From Phocaeicola plebeius DSM 17135 (GTDB taxonomy: Bacteria > Bacteroidota > Bacteroidia > Bacteroidales > Bacteroidaceae): a stretch of DNA of 64,000 nt. Position 1 is the first letter of the stretch. Every line of letters starts with the position of its first letter. Location: contig NZ_DS990132.1 in NCBI RefSeq assembly GCF_000187895.1, positions 1-64,000 of the forward strand, written 5' to 3'. The notes under the pieces are model-generated. The model saw only the letters and a list, made by a program, of their open reading frames with translations. It was not told where the DNA came from and did no database searches. This document shows positions 1 to 8,577 of the stretch, one piece after another. The position numbers were made by a program, and so were the translations under genes.

Positions 1-1
1 A

Positions 2-421
2 CATCGCCACTGTGGTGGATTCCGTGTACACTTGTGCTCTGACCGTAGAATCAAACAGGATTGGGATTATCTGCAGGCAAGCAATAACTTCCGTTTCATG
101 ACTACCAAGCAAATGGGCGTATCGTTGGATCGTGGTATTTATGATTCACCGTATGATGCTTTCACAAATTACATGAATATCCTTGGTGACTTTATTGCTC
201 GTGTAAATTCATTGTATCCGGTAGATATGGAAGATGAAGAATTGAATTCTTTGTTGACAACCATACGTAATCAGGAAGAAGAGCTGGTACAATTGAATGA
301 TCAGGTAAAGCGTTTACAGGCCTTGGTTAAGGAACAATCAGAGAAAGAAAAGGCTCCTGCTAAAAAAGCTCCTGCCAAGAAAACAACTGCTGCCAAGAAG
401 ACTACTACAGCTAAGAAGTAA
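2..421 (+). CDS. C-terminal part of an unrecognised protein with Lys/Ala-rich tail (5' end outside window)
   Basis: The frame is open from the first bases of the window, so the start codon lies upstream; the TTG at 32 is an in-frame internal codon. The visible 139 residues have no family I can name. A predicted coiled coil of Glu/Leu/Gln (roughly the third quarter) is followed by a basic low-complexity tail of repeated APAKK/TTAAKK units, resembling the histone H1-like tails seen on DNA- or RNA-binding proteins. Binding nucleic acid is an inference from the tail only. The gene ends 70 bases before a convergent gene, with a shared terminator between. Confidence 0.6.
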   Translation, partial: HRHCGGFRVHLCSDRRIKQDWDYLQASNNFRFMTTKQMGVSLDRGIYDSPYDAFTNYMNILGDFIARVNSLYPVDMEDEELNSLLTTIRNQEEELVQLNDQVKRLQALVKEQSEKEKAPAKKAPAKKTTAAKKTTTAKK

Positions 422-443
422 AGCTTGAGATAGAGGCATAAAA

Positions 444-476
444 AAAATCCGGAAGTTTTTACTTCCGGATTTTTTT
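444..476. terminator. Bidirectional intrinsic terminator
   Basis: AAATCCGGAAG and CTTCCGGATTT form a stem of about 11 bp around a six-base loop, with A-run before and T-run after. It sits between two convergent genes and can serve both. Confidence 0.85.
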
Positions 477-490
477 ATATTCTTATTTCT

Positions 491-1963
491 TTATTTATTG
501 AATTTCGGTTTGGTATAGATAACTTCCATCTTGATTTTTTCTCCTTCTTCGCCACCTATGAGTTTGGCTGAGTTCACTTCCAGGTCGTGCGACAAACCGA
601 TGGTGTTTCCTTGAGAGTCTGTTTCGGTTTTTACCGGAATCAATACCATGGTATTGTATTTATCCCATCCTTCAGCCGGCTCTTCTTTGGTTCTCATATC
701 GCTGAAAATCTGGCTGATCAAGCGGTTCACCTGTGAGAATGAATAGGAATTGGTTGTGCTGCTGTAAGAGCCTAAGAAGGTTGTTTTGCTATCGTAATTC
801 TTTCTTTGCTCAAAGAAATCGTTTACTTCATTCTTACGAATAAGCAGCAGATACTGTGGCGTTCCCATTTTGTAAGGATTATTCTCTGAGTTTTCGCTCA
901 CATTCTTGTACTTAGTAAATGACATAGAAACGGAGTTCAAAGTATCATTACCCAATGCCTCATACATTTCCTGTAAGGGTAGTTCTACCTCCGTGCAAAG
1001 TCCGGCAGGAGTTTTTAAATAGGTATGAGCTTTTTCTTCAGCAAGTCTGTTTAACGCATCTTCAGAATTGTCCAGACGCGTAGACATAAATACTTCGTTA
1101 GTTGCCGCAAAAGGAATTGAAGTATAAACGGTGGAGTCAACAACACCAGTAGAAGGTCTTTCAACCAAATATTCAACCTTCATGCGCAACCAGATATCTC
1201 CAATGTATAGAATTGAACCTTCTCCTCCTGTGTTGTGTACATAAAATCCGTGCAATACATTATGGATAAAAGCATTGGCATCTTTGAAGTTGTTCTTGTC
1301 TTCTTTATATTTTGCTAACAAGTATTCACTGAATGTACCAGTCTTTTGCTCGTCTCCAATATTCCATGTACTCTTTTTATCCAAGTCGATAACCAGAGGG
1401 GGATAATATCCGTTGGCACTTTTGATGGAGTCTATTTCAGCATCTGTCCATGAGTTGTCACGAACGGCATATTCTTGCTCAGCCAAAGGTAATCCGTTGG
1501 CATTGTAGAAATCTTCAGGCTTATAGGACGTATAATATAAATCTAAATCTTCTCCATTGTCATCAATTGCTTTTTTCAATACGTCCACTCTCACTTTCAT
1601 CGGAGCTAAAGAATCACCAAAGAAACTGGCATACGATAATTCCAATGTAGTTGCCACAATTTTTTGAGTGGTTTCCGGAAATTCAAAATCTTCCGTGCAA
1701 TTGATTTGTGTGATAAAATCGGTGGTATACGTTCCGAAATCCGGATCGGTGAATTTGCCCAAGTATGCGCTACTTGTACGGGAGAATACTCCGTTCGGGT
1801 TCAGGTCTGTATATTTCAGGGTTTTGGTAGTGGCCTCAAAAGTTTGAGCCGATGCAGTAATTTCATCTGCATCTGCCACGAATTCACCGACACCTGTAGT
1901 GGTATCATCACAACTGTAGAGTGTGGCTGCAAGTCCGATTGCTGCCAAGAACTTAAGTTTCAT
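491..1963 (-). CDS. DUF4270 family lipoprotein
   Basis: 490 residues beginning with a lipoprotein signal peptide: hydrophobic stretch then LYSC with the lipidated Cys at residue 18. The mature start (CDDTTTGVGEF) and the following TKT.KY / YLGKFTDPDFG segment match the DUF4270 family, known from Bacteroidota as cell-envelope lipoproteins of unknown function. The gene lies just downstream of the glycogen synthase-like gene (28 bases, same strand), so the two are probably cotranscribed. No catalytic motif is visible. Confidence 0.85.
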   Translation of the reverse strand: MKLKFLAAIGLAATLYSCDDTTTGVGEFVADADEITASAQTFEATTKTLKYTDLNPNGVFSRTSSAYLGKFTDPDFGTYTTDFITQINCTEDFEFPETTQKIVATTLELSYASFFGDSLAPMKVRVDVLKKAIDDNGEDLDLYYTSYKPEDFYNANGLPLAEQEYAVRDNSWTDAEIDSIKSANGYYPPLVIDLDKKSTWNIGDEQKTGTFSEYLLAKYKEDKNNFKDANAFIHNVLHGFYVHNTGGEGSILYIGDIWLRMKVEYLVERPSTGVVDSTVYTSIPFAATNEVFMSTRLDNSEDALNRLAEEKAHTYLKTPAGLCTEVELPLQEMYEALGNDTLNSVSMSFTKYKNVSENSENNPYKMGTPQYLLLIRKNEVNDFFEQRKNYDSKTTFLGSYSSTTNSYSFSQVNRLISQIFSDMRTKEEPAEGWDKYNTMVLIPVKTETDSQGNTIGLSHDLEVNSAKLIGGEEGEKIKMEVIYTKPKFNK

Positions 1964-1991
1964 TTTCGTCCTTTTTTATGTGTGTTCATAT

Positions 1992-2807
1992 TTATTCGGA
2001 AACGAACACCTTGTCATAGAATGCGTCGCACGCATCTGCATAGGCATCGCCCGAAGCGTATTCAAGCACCGGAATGTTCAGGCTTCGTGCGTAGTCGAGT
2101 ACATTCTGGTTTACAGTTTCGTCATTTTGGATTACTCCGTCAGAGTAGGCTACTGCCAGCTTGCAGAGTTCTTCGTAGTTTGCCGGCGACTTCATCATGC
2201 TGACATCTTCTGGGGTCACTTCCTTGAACAGTACTTGTTCAGCAAAGTTAGGAGCCAGATTTGAATTAAATCCTTCCTGATAGAGAGAGAATATCACTTT
2301 TGAGTCGCGGAAAGAAGGTTCATCGTAATAAGCCTTCTTAATATAAAGAGGAACCATCGCACTCATCCAGCCATGACAGTGAATCACATCCGGACACCAG
2401 CGCAGTTTCTTGACAGTTTCCAGCACACCACGGGCATAGAAGATGGCACGTTCGCCATTGTCTTCGTATTCCTTTCCGTTTTCATCGCATGTCATCTGGC
2501 GATGCTGGAAATAATCATCATTATCAATGAAGTACACTTGTCTGCGTGCAGCCTGAATGGATGCCACCTTGATAATCAGCGGATGATCCGTGTCGTCAAT
2601 AATCAGATTCATTCCAGACAGACGGATTACTTCATGCAATTGGTTTCTGCGTTCGTTCACGATGCCCCATTTCGGCATGAATGTTCTGATTTCGCGGCCT
2701 TTGTCTTGTATGGCTTGCGGTAAATTCTGGCCGATTAATGCCAGGTTACTTTCGGGTACGTAGGGAGTAATTTCTTGTGTAATGAATAAAACTTTTTTCG
2801 CGCTCAT
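1992..2807 (-). CDS. Glycogen/starch synthase N-terminal (GT5) domain protein
   Basis: About 271 residues if started at MSAKKVLFITQEITPYVPES (2807); ten codons further upstream are open but not family-like. The sequence matches the GT5 starch synthase catalytic domain: an N-terminal Rossmann-type strand, and DVIHCHGWMSAMVPLYIKK, which corresponds to the DVVHAHDW region of GlgA. Full GlgA proteins are about 480 residues with a second GT-B lobe; that lobe is absent here and the frame closes normally, so this is a one-domain protein as annotated in other Bacteroides. Whether it can make glycogen alone is doubtful. It is divergent from panC. Confidence 0.8.
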   Translation of the reverse strand: MSAKKVLFITQEITPYVPESNLALIGQNLPQAIQDKGREIRTFMPKWGIVNERRNQLHEVIRLSGMNLIIDDTDHPLIIKVASIQAARRQVYFIDNDDYFQHRQMTCDENGKEYEDNGERAIFYARGVLETVKKLRWCPDVIHCHGWMSAMVPLYIKKAYYDEPSFRDSKVIFSLYQEGFNSNLAPNFAEQVLFKEVTPEDVSMMKSPANYEELCKLAVAYSDGVIQNDETVNQNVLDYARSLNIPVLEYASGDAYADACDAFYDKVFVSE

Positions 2808-3015
2808 TGTATTATAGTTGCTCTTAACGACTGGCAAAGATACAAAAAATACACCAATGAAGCGAACCGACAGCCGTTTATAAATCCTTATAGTATGTTA
2901 ATGTATTGATAAACAGAGTGCTATAATGGTGTTTGTTCTACCCTCCAAATAGGATAAATTCGCTAAAAGCCAAAAGAATTTTCCGTTTCCGTTTCTTTAT
3001 GTGCTAAATAAATAG

Positions 3016-3023
3016 TTACTTTG
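3016..3023 (+). promoter_or_regulatory. Possible -7 element upstream of panC
   Basis: TTACTTTG is one mismatch from the Bacteroidota -7 consensus TAnnTTTG, 42 bases before the panC start. No convincing -33 box is seen. Confidence 0.35.
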
Positions 3024-3064
3024 CAGCCGTTTTCTGAATTTATGATTAAAAACAGGAATAAGAG

Positions 3065-3910
3065 ATGAAGTTAATTCAAACTATCAGTGAGCTTCGCGCC
3101 GAACTCGATGCTTTCCGTAAAGAAGGAAAGACTATCGGTCTGGTTCCGACGATGGGAGCTTTGCATGCGGGACACGCTTCGTTGGTGAATCGTGCCGTAG
3201 CTGAGAATGATGTAGTGGTAGTCAGTGATTTTGTGAACCCTACACAGTTTAACGACCAGAATGACCTTTTAAAATATCCGCGCACACTGGAGGCGGATTG
3301 TGCCTTATTGGAGAAATGTGGAGCCACGTTGGTTTTTGCTCCTTCTGTAGAAGAAGTTTATCCTGAACCCGATACCCGTCAGTTCAGCTATGCGCCGCTG
3401 GATACGGTAATGGAAGGAAAATACCGTCCGGGACATTTCAACGGAGTTTGTCAGATTGTCAGCAAATTATTTTTGATGGTGGAACCTGACCGTGCTTATT
3501 TTGGTGAAAAGGATTTCCAGCAGCTGGCCATTATCCGTGAAATGGTACGCAAGTATCCTTTTAACATCCAGATTGTAGGATGTCCGATTGTACGTGAAGA
3601 AGACGGTCTGGCATTGAGCAGTCGTAATGCGCGTCTTACGGCAGAGCAGCGGAAGGAAGCCTTGCAGATTTCGAAGGCATTGTTTGCCAGTGTAGATTTC
3701 AGCAAGTCACGTGTTTTGCTTGAAACCAAGCAGTTTGTAGAAGACTGTATCCGTCGTGCACCGGGATTGGAACTGGAGTATTTCGAGATTGTGGATGGCA
3801 ATACACTTCAGCCCGTGAAAGCATGGGACGAAAGCAATTACATTGTAGGTTGTATTACGGTATATTGCGGTGAAGTACGTCTGATTGATAACATTAAATA
3901 TAAAGGATAA
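3065..3910 (+). CDS. panC: Pantoate--beta-alanine ligase
   Basis: 281 residues, the usual length. It joins pantoate and beta-alanine using ATP in the last step of pantothenate synthesis. Seen: the nucleotidyltransferase HIGH-like motif in [14 protein letters not shown] near residue 30, [10 protein letters not shown], the pantoate/ATP region [15 protein letters not shown], and SSRNARL (KMSKS-equivalent). panD, which makes the beta-alanine substrate, starts three bases after the stop, so the two genes form an operon. Confidence 0.97.
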   Translation: MKLIQTISELRAELDAFRKEGKTIGLVPTMGALHAGHASLVNRAVAENDVVVVSDFVNPTQFNDQNDLLKYPRTLEADCALLEKCGATLVFAPSVEEVYPEPDTRQFSYAPLDTVMEGKYRPGHFNGVCQIVSKLFLMVEPDRAYFGEKDFQQLAIIREMVRKYPFNIQIVGCPIVREEDGLALSSRNARLTAEQRKEALQISKALFASVDFSKSRVLLETKQFVEDCIRRAPGLELEYFEIVDGNTLQPVKAWDESNYIVGCITVYCGEVRLIDNIKYKG

Positions 3911-3913
3911 CGG

Positions 3914-4267
3914 ATGATGATGATTGAAGTGTTGAAGTCGAAGCTTCATTGCGTAACGGTGACAGAAGCGAACCTGAACTACATGGGCAGCATTACGATT
4001 GATGAAGATTTGATGGATGCGGCCAACATGATTGCCGGTGAGAAGGTACAGATTGTGGACAATAACAACGGTGAACGTTTTGAAACCTATATCATTAAGG
4101 GTGAACGTGGCTCAGGTTGTATTTGTCTGAACGGAGCAGCAGCCCGCAAGGTGCAGGTGGGCGATGTGGTGATTATCATGTCGTATGCCTTGATGGACTT
4201 TGAGGAAGCCAAGACTTTCAAGCCGACCGTGGTATTCCCGGATACAGCAACAAATCGTCTGTTGTAA
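3914..4267 (+). CDS. panD: Aspartate 1-decarboxylase proenzyme
   Basis: 117 residues. It decarboxylates L-aspartate to beta-alanine for panC. The self-cleavage site is visible as [10 protein letters not shown]: cleavage between Gly25 and Ser26 gives the pyruvoyl group on the new alpha-chain N-terminus. The conserved [15 protein letters not shown] and [10 protein letters not shown] segments follow. Three consecutive ATG codons make the exact start ambiguous (3914, 3917 or 3920); AAGGA at 3903-3907 favours the first or second. A terminator hairpin follows. Confidence 0.97.
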   Translation: MMMIEVLKSKLHCVTVTEANLNYMGSITIDEDLMDAANMIAGEKVQIVDNNNGERFETYIIKGERGSGCICLNGAAARKVQVGDVVIIMSYALMDFEEAKTFKPTVVFPDTATNRLL

Positions 4268-4298
4268 TTGAATTAGATAAGTTGATGAAATAAATAAA

Positions 4299-4337
4299 GG
4301 GTGCTGGAGGAAGATGAGAAATCTCTTTCCGGCACCC
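4299..4337 (+). terminator. Terminator-like hairpin after panD
   Basis: GGGTGCTGGA pairs with TCCGGCACCC (one G-T wobble), followed by TTCGTTTT. It lies 32 bases after the panD stop. Confidence 0.7.
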
Positions 4338-4376
4338 TTCGTTTTGGTATATTCTAAACGTTTTTCGCTTACGAAA

Positions 4377-4480
4377 AAACGCAAGTACGTTTGTACTAAA
4401 ATGCCTTTGCATTTGAATCAAAACGTACTTGCGTTTAGGATAAAACGTCTTTGTGTTTTCTTTCAAACGTACTTGCGTTT
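4377..4480. repeat. Array of five 16-bp inverted-repeat units, 22-bp period
   Basis: Units begin at 4377, 4399, 4421, 4443 and 4465, each 16 bp of the form AAACG...CGTTT, separated by unrelated 6-base spacers. Examples are AAACGCAAGTACGTTT (4377) and its reverse complement AAACGTACTTGCGTTT (4421 and 4465); AAATGCCTTTGCATTT (4399) is almost a full palindrome. A possible sixth, weaker unit starts at 4356. The array lies between convergent panD and trpB2, past the panD hairpin. The same family recurs at 39615. Confidence 0.85.
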
Positions 4481-4497
4481 TGGGAGCGTGTCAAAAA

Positions 4498-5862
4498 TTA
4501 TACTTGAGGCACGTCCTGCAAGCTGTTTGCTATGTCTTCTTCGCTCAGTGAATAGTTGGTCAGGTTGCCCGACAGGTACTGGTCGTACGCACTCATGTCT
4601 ATCAGACCATGGCCGGACAAGTTGAACAGAATTACTTTTTCTTCACCTGTTTCCTTGCATTTTTCTGCTTCCTGAATAGCAGCAGCAATAGCATGGCAAG
4701 ATTCCGGAGCTGGAATGATACCTTCAGCGCGGGCAAACAGACAGCCGGCCTTAAATGTGTCAAGCTGCTGTATGTCTACCGCTTCCATCAAATTGTCTTT
4801 CAGCAGCTGAGAAACGATGACCCCTGCACCGTGGTAGCGCAGACCACCGGCATGGATATTGGCAGGTGTAAAGTTGTGTCCTAAGGTAAACATCGGCAGC
4901 AGCGGGGTGTAGCCGGCTTCATCACCGAAGTCATATTCAAATTTACCTCTGGTCAGTTTGGGGCAAGATGCCGGTTCGGCTGCGATATAACGTGTCTTCT
5001 TTCCTTCCAGAATGGTGTGACGCATGAACGGGAAACAGATTCCACCGAAGTTGGAACCTCCTCCGAAGCATCCGATAATCATGTCTGGATATTCACCAGC
5101 CATTTCCATCTGCTTTTCAGCTTCCAGACCGATAACAGTCTGGTGCAGGGTTACGTGGCTCAGCACGGACCCCAGTGTATATTTACAGTTCGGCGTGGTG
5201 CGTGCCAATTCGATAGCTTCCGAGATGGCAGTACCCAGTGAACCCTGATGGTTCGGATATTTGGTCAGGATATTTTTTCCGGCACGGGTAGACATGGAAG
5301 GAGAAGGAGTTACCTGTGCGCCGAAAGTCTGCATGATGCTGCGGCGATAAGGCTTCTGTTCGTAGCTGATTTTTACCTGATATACGGCAGCTTCCAGTCC
5401 GAACACCTTGGCGGCATACGACAAGGCAGCTCCCCATTGTCCGGCACCCGTTTCAGTGGTAATGTTCGTCACCCCTTCTTGTTTGCAGTAGTAAGCCTGT
5501 GCCAGTGCAGAGTTCAATTTGTGTGAGCCGATAGGGCTGACACTTTCATTCTTGAAATAGATGTGTGCCGGTGTGCCCAGTGCTTTCTCCAGTCCGTAAG
5601 CACGAACCAGCGGGGTACTGCGGTAGTATTTGTACATTTCCCGTACTTCTTCCGGGATTTCAATCCACGCATCAGTCTGGTTCAGTTCCTGATGGCAGAG
5701 TTCCTTGGCGAAGATAGGGTAGAGGTCTTCCGGTTTTAGCGGTTCTTTTGTAGCCGGGTTCAGTGGAGGCATGGGTTTGTTGACCATGTCGGCTTGAATG
5801 TTATACCAGTATTTTGGTATTTCATCTTCAGGTAAGATGAATCTTTTCTGTCTATTACTCAT
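4498..5862 (-). CDS. trpB: TrpB2-type tryptophan synthase beta chain
   Basis: 454 residues, longer than classic TrpB (about 400) and typical of the TrpB2 group. It is a PLP enzyme that condenses indole with serine. Seen: NESVSPIGSHKLNSAL with the Schiff-base Lys in the SHK context, TETGAGQWG, the phosphate-binding glycine run IIGCFGGGSNFGG, and the C-terminal FNLSGHGLIDM. No trpA or other trp gene is adjacent, so it may scavenge free indole (inference; known suggestion for TrpB2). It is convergent with panD. Confidence 0.93.
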   Translation of the reverse strand: MSNRQKRFILPEDEIPKYWYNIQADMVNKPMPPLNPATKEPLKPEDLYPIFAKELCHQELNQTDAWIEIPEEVREMYKYYRSTPLVRAYGLEKALGTPAHIYFKNESVSPIGSHKLNSALAQAYYCKQEGVTNITTETGAGQWGAALSYAAKVFGLEAAVYQVKISYEQKPYRRSIMQTFGAQVTPSPSMSTRAGKNILTKYPNHQGSLGTAISEAIELARTTPNCKYTLGSVLSHVTLHQTVIGLEAEKQMEMAGEYPDMIIGCFGGGSNFGGICFPFMRHTILEGKKTRYIAAEPASCPKLTRGKFEYDFGDEAGYTPLLPMFTLGHNFTPANIHAGGLRYHGAGVIVSQLLKDNLMEAVDIQQLDTFKAGCLFARAEGIIPAPESCHAIAAAIQEAEKCKETGEEKVILFNLSGHGLIDMSAYDQYLSGNLTNYSLSEEDIANSLQDVPQV

Positions 5863-6015
5863 AATTGCTTACTATTTTTAAGTTTTCGTCAAAAATATGG
5901 AAATAAATGATAACAAACAACTCATTTTGCTTTTTTTCTTATCTGTTTTCTTACTGAATAGAATCTGGTAACAGATTTCTCCTTTCTTTGTCGCATAAGT
6001 ATATGGATTTTTCCA

Positions 6016-6023
6016 TACATTTG
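6016..6023 (+). promoter_or_regulatory. -7 promoter element for trkH
   Basis: TACATTTG matches TAnnTTTG exactly, 23 bases before the trkH start. A TTTG at 5987-5990 is too far (25-base spacer) to be a sure -33 box. Confidence 0.55.
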
Positions 6024-6046
6024 TAAATACATTCATTCACTATAGT

Positions 6047-7876
6047 ATGGATTATTGGGAACGACTTTTTTTATATAATAAGAAACTGCTTATGCCGCGT
6101 GTAAACCAGTTGCTTAACTGGGTGATGGGGATTAATTTTCTGTGCGGCATTGTCTTTTTACTGACCATTGTGTATGAATATGGTTTCCGGATTTCAGCTT
6201 CAGAGCATCATCTGATACATACACTGTATCATACGGTATGGGTCATCTTTTTAGTTACAACTACGATACAGATTGTCTTTCGTCAGGAAGATTCCTCGTT
6301 TAAGTTTACTCCGTGGACATGGATTCTTACCATACTGCTTTATCTGACCTTGCTTCCTGTGGTATTCAAAAAGCCGGAGGAAACGACTGGGGTATATTGG
6401 GTATGGGTGTTCTTTCATCATGCTTATTATAAGGGAACTATCCTGGTGCTGCTTTCCTTCTCCCAGCTTTCGGGCATCCTGGTGCGCTTGCTGGGCAAAC
6501 GTACCAATCCGTCGTTGATTCTGGCAGGCAGTTTTCTGGTGTTTATTTTGTTGGGTACCGGACTGCTGATGCTTCCTCGGGCCACTTACCATGGTATTTC
6601 GTTTATGGATGCCCTGTTTACAGCTACGAGTGCGACGTGTGTCACAGGGCTTGTCACTGTAGATGTGCCTTCCACCTTTACGCTGGAAGGACAAATCCTG
6701 ATTATTCTCCTGATTCAGATAGGCGGACTCGGGGTGATGACGCTGACAAGTTTCTTCGCCATGTTTTTCATGGGAAATACCTCGCTTTATAATCAGCTGA
6801 TGGTGGGCGACATGATTAGTTCCAATTCCTTGAATTCGCTATTGTCTACCTTATTATATATATTGGGCTTTACGCTGGCAATAGAAGGAGTTGGTATGGC
6901 TGTTATCTGGCTAAGTGTGCACGGCACGTTGGGGATGACCTTGCAGGAAGAACTCTTCTTCTCGGCTTTCCATTCCGTGTCAGCCTTTTGTAATGCAGGT
7001 TTTTCCACTTTGCCCAGTGGAATGGGCAATCCGGCCGTCATGCAGGGACATAATCTGCTTTACATCACTTTGGGATTGCTGATTGCACTGGGAGGAATCG
7101 GATTCCCGATATTGGTGAATTTGTACGAAACGGTGGCGTATTACCTGCAAGCCGGAAAGTTCTGGCTGTTGCGTCGTTCTGGAAGATTCCGGAAAAAAGT
7201 ACATCTGTATAATTTGAATACGAAGATTGTGCTGGTGGCTACTGTCTTTCTTTTAATAGGTGGTACATTGGCCATTGCTGCCCTGGAGTGGAACCATTCT
7301 TTTGCAGGCATGCCGGTGGCAGACAAGTGGGTGCATGCTTTCTTTAATTCCTCTTGTCCGCGAACTGCCGGTTTTGCCAGTGTGGGGCTGACCTCCTTGT
7401 CTACACAAACCTTGTTGCTCATGGTGGTGCTGATGATGATAGGAGGGGGCACGCAGTCTACGGCCGGTGGTGTAAAGGTCAACGTATTTGCGGTGGTCTT
7501 GATTAATTTGTGGGCTGTGGTTCGCGGGGCCGACCGTGTGGCAATTTTACGTCGGGAACTGTCGCACGATTCTATCCGCCGTTCGAATGCCGCATTGATT
7601 TTGTATTTGTTTATGACTTTTCTGGCTATCTTTTTGTTAAGCATATTGGAACCGGAAGCTGGATTGCTGGCCATTACTTTCGAATGTGTTTCGGCATTGA
7701 GTACCGTCGGTTCCAGCCTTGACCTGACACCGACCTTGGGCAATAGCAGCAAGTTGCTGGTGATTCTGCTGATGTATATTGGTCGTGTCGGTGCATTTAC
7801 CTTGCTCACCGGTCTGGTACGCCAGGAGAAGAAACGCAATTACAGGTATCCGAGTGATAACATTATCATCAACTGA
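6047..7876 (+). CDS. trkH: TrkH-family potassium transporter, membrane subunit
   Basis: 609 residues of integral membrane protein for K+ uptake. The four pore-loop selectivity segments are visible: ATCVTGLVTVD, FCNAGFSTLPSG, CPRTAGFASVG and SALSTVGSSLDLTP, each with the filter Gly. It is longer than the usual 480-500 residues because of an N-terminal extension of about 150 residues with several extra predicted membrane helices. trkA begins four bases after the stop, so the pair is an operon and encodes a full system. Confidence 0.93.
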   Translation: MDYWERLFLYNKKLLMPRVNQLLNWVMGINFLCGIVFLLTIVYEYGFRISASEHHLIHTLYHTVWVIFLVTTTIQIVFRQEDSSFKFTPWTWILTILLYLTLLPVVFKKPEETTGVYWVWVFFHHAYYKGTILVLLSFSQLSGILVRLLGKRTNPSLILAGSFLVFILLGTGLLMLPRATYHGISFMDALFTATSATCVTGLVTVDVPSTFTLEGQILIILLIQIGGLGVMTLTSFFAMFFMGNTSLYNQLMVGDMISSNSLNSLLSTLLYILGFTLAIEGVGMAVIWLSVHGTLGMTLQEELFFSAFHSVSAFCNAGFSTLPSGMGNPAVMQGHNLLYITLGLLIALGGIGFPILVNLYETVAYYLQAGKFWLLRRSGRFRKKVHLYNLNTKIVLVATVFLLIGGTLAIAALEWNHSFAGMPVADKWVHAFFNSSCPRTAGFASVGLTSLSTQTLLLMVVLMMIGGGTQSTAGGVKVNVFAVVLINLWAVVRGADRVAILRRELSHDSIRRSNAALILYLFMTFLAIFLLSILEPEAGLLAITFECVSALSTVGSSLDLTPTLGNSSKLLVILLMYIGRVGAFTLLTGLVRQEKKRNYRYPSDNIIIN

Positions 7877-7879
7877 TGT

Positions 7880-8569
7880 ATGAAATATTTGATTATTGGT
7901 TTAGGACATTATGGGGCCACATTGGCCATGGAGCTGACTGCCATGGGGCATGAAGTGGTAGGTGCAGACGGAAACGGATTACACGTAGACAGTGTGAAGG
8001 ACCGCATGGCAGCTTCGTTTGTGCTCGACGCGACGGATGAAATGGCACTTTCCGTGCTTCCGCTGAAGAGTGTGGATGCGGTAATCGTAGCCATAGGCGA
8101 TAACTTTGGTGCTTCGGTCCGGATTGTGTCGTTGCTTAAAAAACTGAAGGTGAAGCGGATTTATGCACGGGCGGTAGACGAGGTACACAAGGGTGTGCTC
8201 GAAGCCTTTTCGATAGACCGTATTCTGACACCGGAACAGGATGCGGCACGTTTGCTGGCACAGCAGTTGGAGCTGGATGGCGGGGCTGAATTTTTCCAGA
8301 TAGACGGCAATACCTACGTGTTCAAGCTGGAAATTCCTGAGAAACTGGTAGGCTATCACATTAATGAGCTGAATCTGGAACAGGAATTCGGTCTGAAACT
8401 GATTTCTCTGGTACAGGGCAAACAGGTGAAAAACTTCCTGGGTATATCTGTCTTTGAGAAAGAAGTGGCCAATACGTTCCCTGAGGATTATGCACTCCAG
8501 AAAGGTGACGGACTGGTGTGCTACGGCTCTTATTCCAGCTTTATGCAATTTTGGAAATCAGTCCGTTAG
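7880..8569 (+). CDS. trkA: TrkA/KtrA-type potassium channel regulatory subunit
   Basis: 229 residues with one RCK_N and one RCK_C domain, the KtrA-like single-unit size. The nucleotide-binding Rossmann motif GLGHYGATLA is at the extreme N-terminus, with the ribose-binding acidic residue at VVGADGN, then AIGDNFGASV. The C-terminal half (from about residue 140) is the RCK_C domain. It gates TrkH in response to nucleotides at the inner face of the membrane. It ends only eight bases from the convergent mltG stop, with no room for a separate terminator. Confidence 0.93.
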   Translation: MKYLIIGLGHYGATLAMELTAMGHEVVGADGNGLHVDSVKDRMAASFVLDATDEMALSVLPLKSVDAVIVAIGDNFGASVRIVSLLKKLKVKRIYARAVDEVHKGVLEAFSIDRILTPEQDAARLLAQQLELDGGAEFFQIDGNTYVFKLEIPEKLVGYHINELNLEQEFGLKLISLVQGKQVKNFLGISVFEKEVANTFPEDYALQKGDGLVCYGSYSSFMQFWKSVR

Positions 8570-8577
8570 TCCATTTC

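Noticed and set aside
4377..4480. Short CRISPR array
   Set aside because: 16-bp unit with only 6-base spacers, palindromic degenerate units, and no cas genes; the other two arrays fail for the same reasons.
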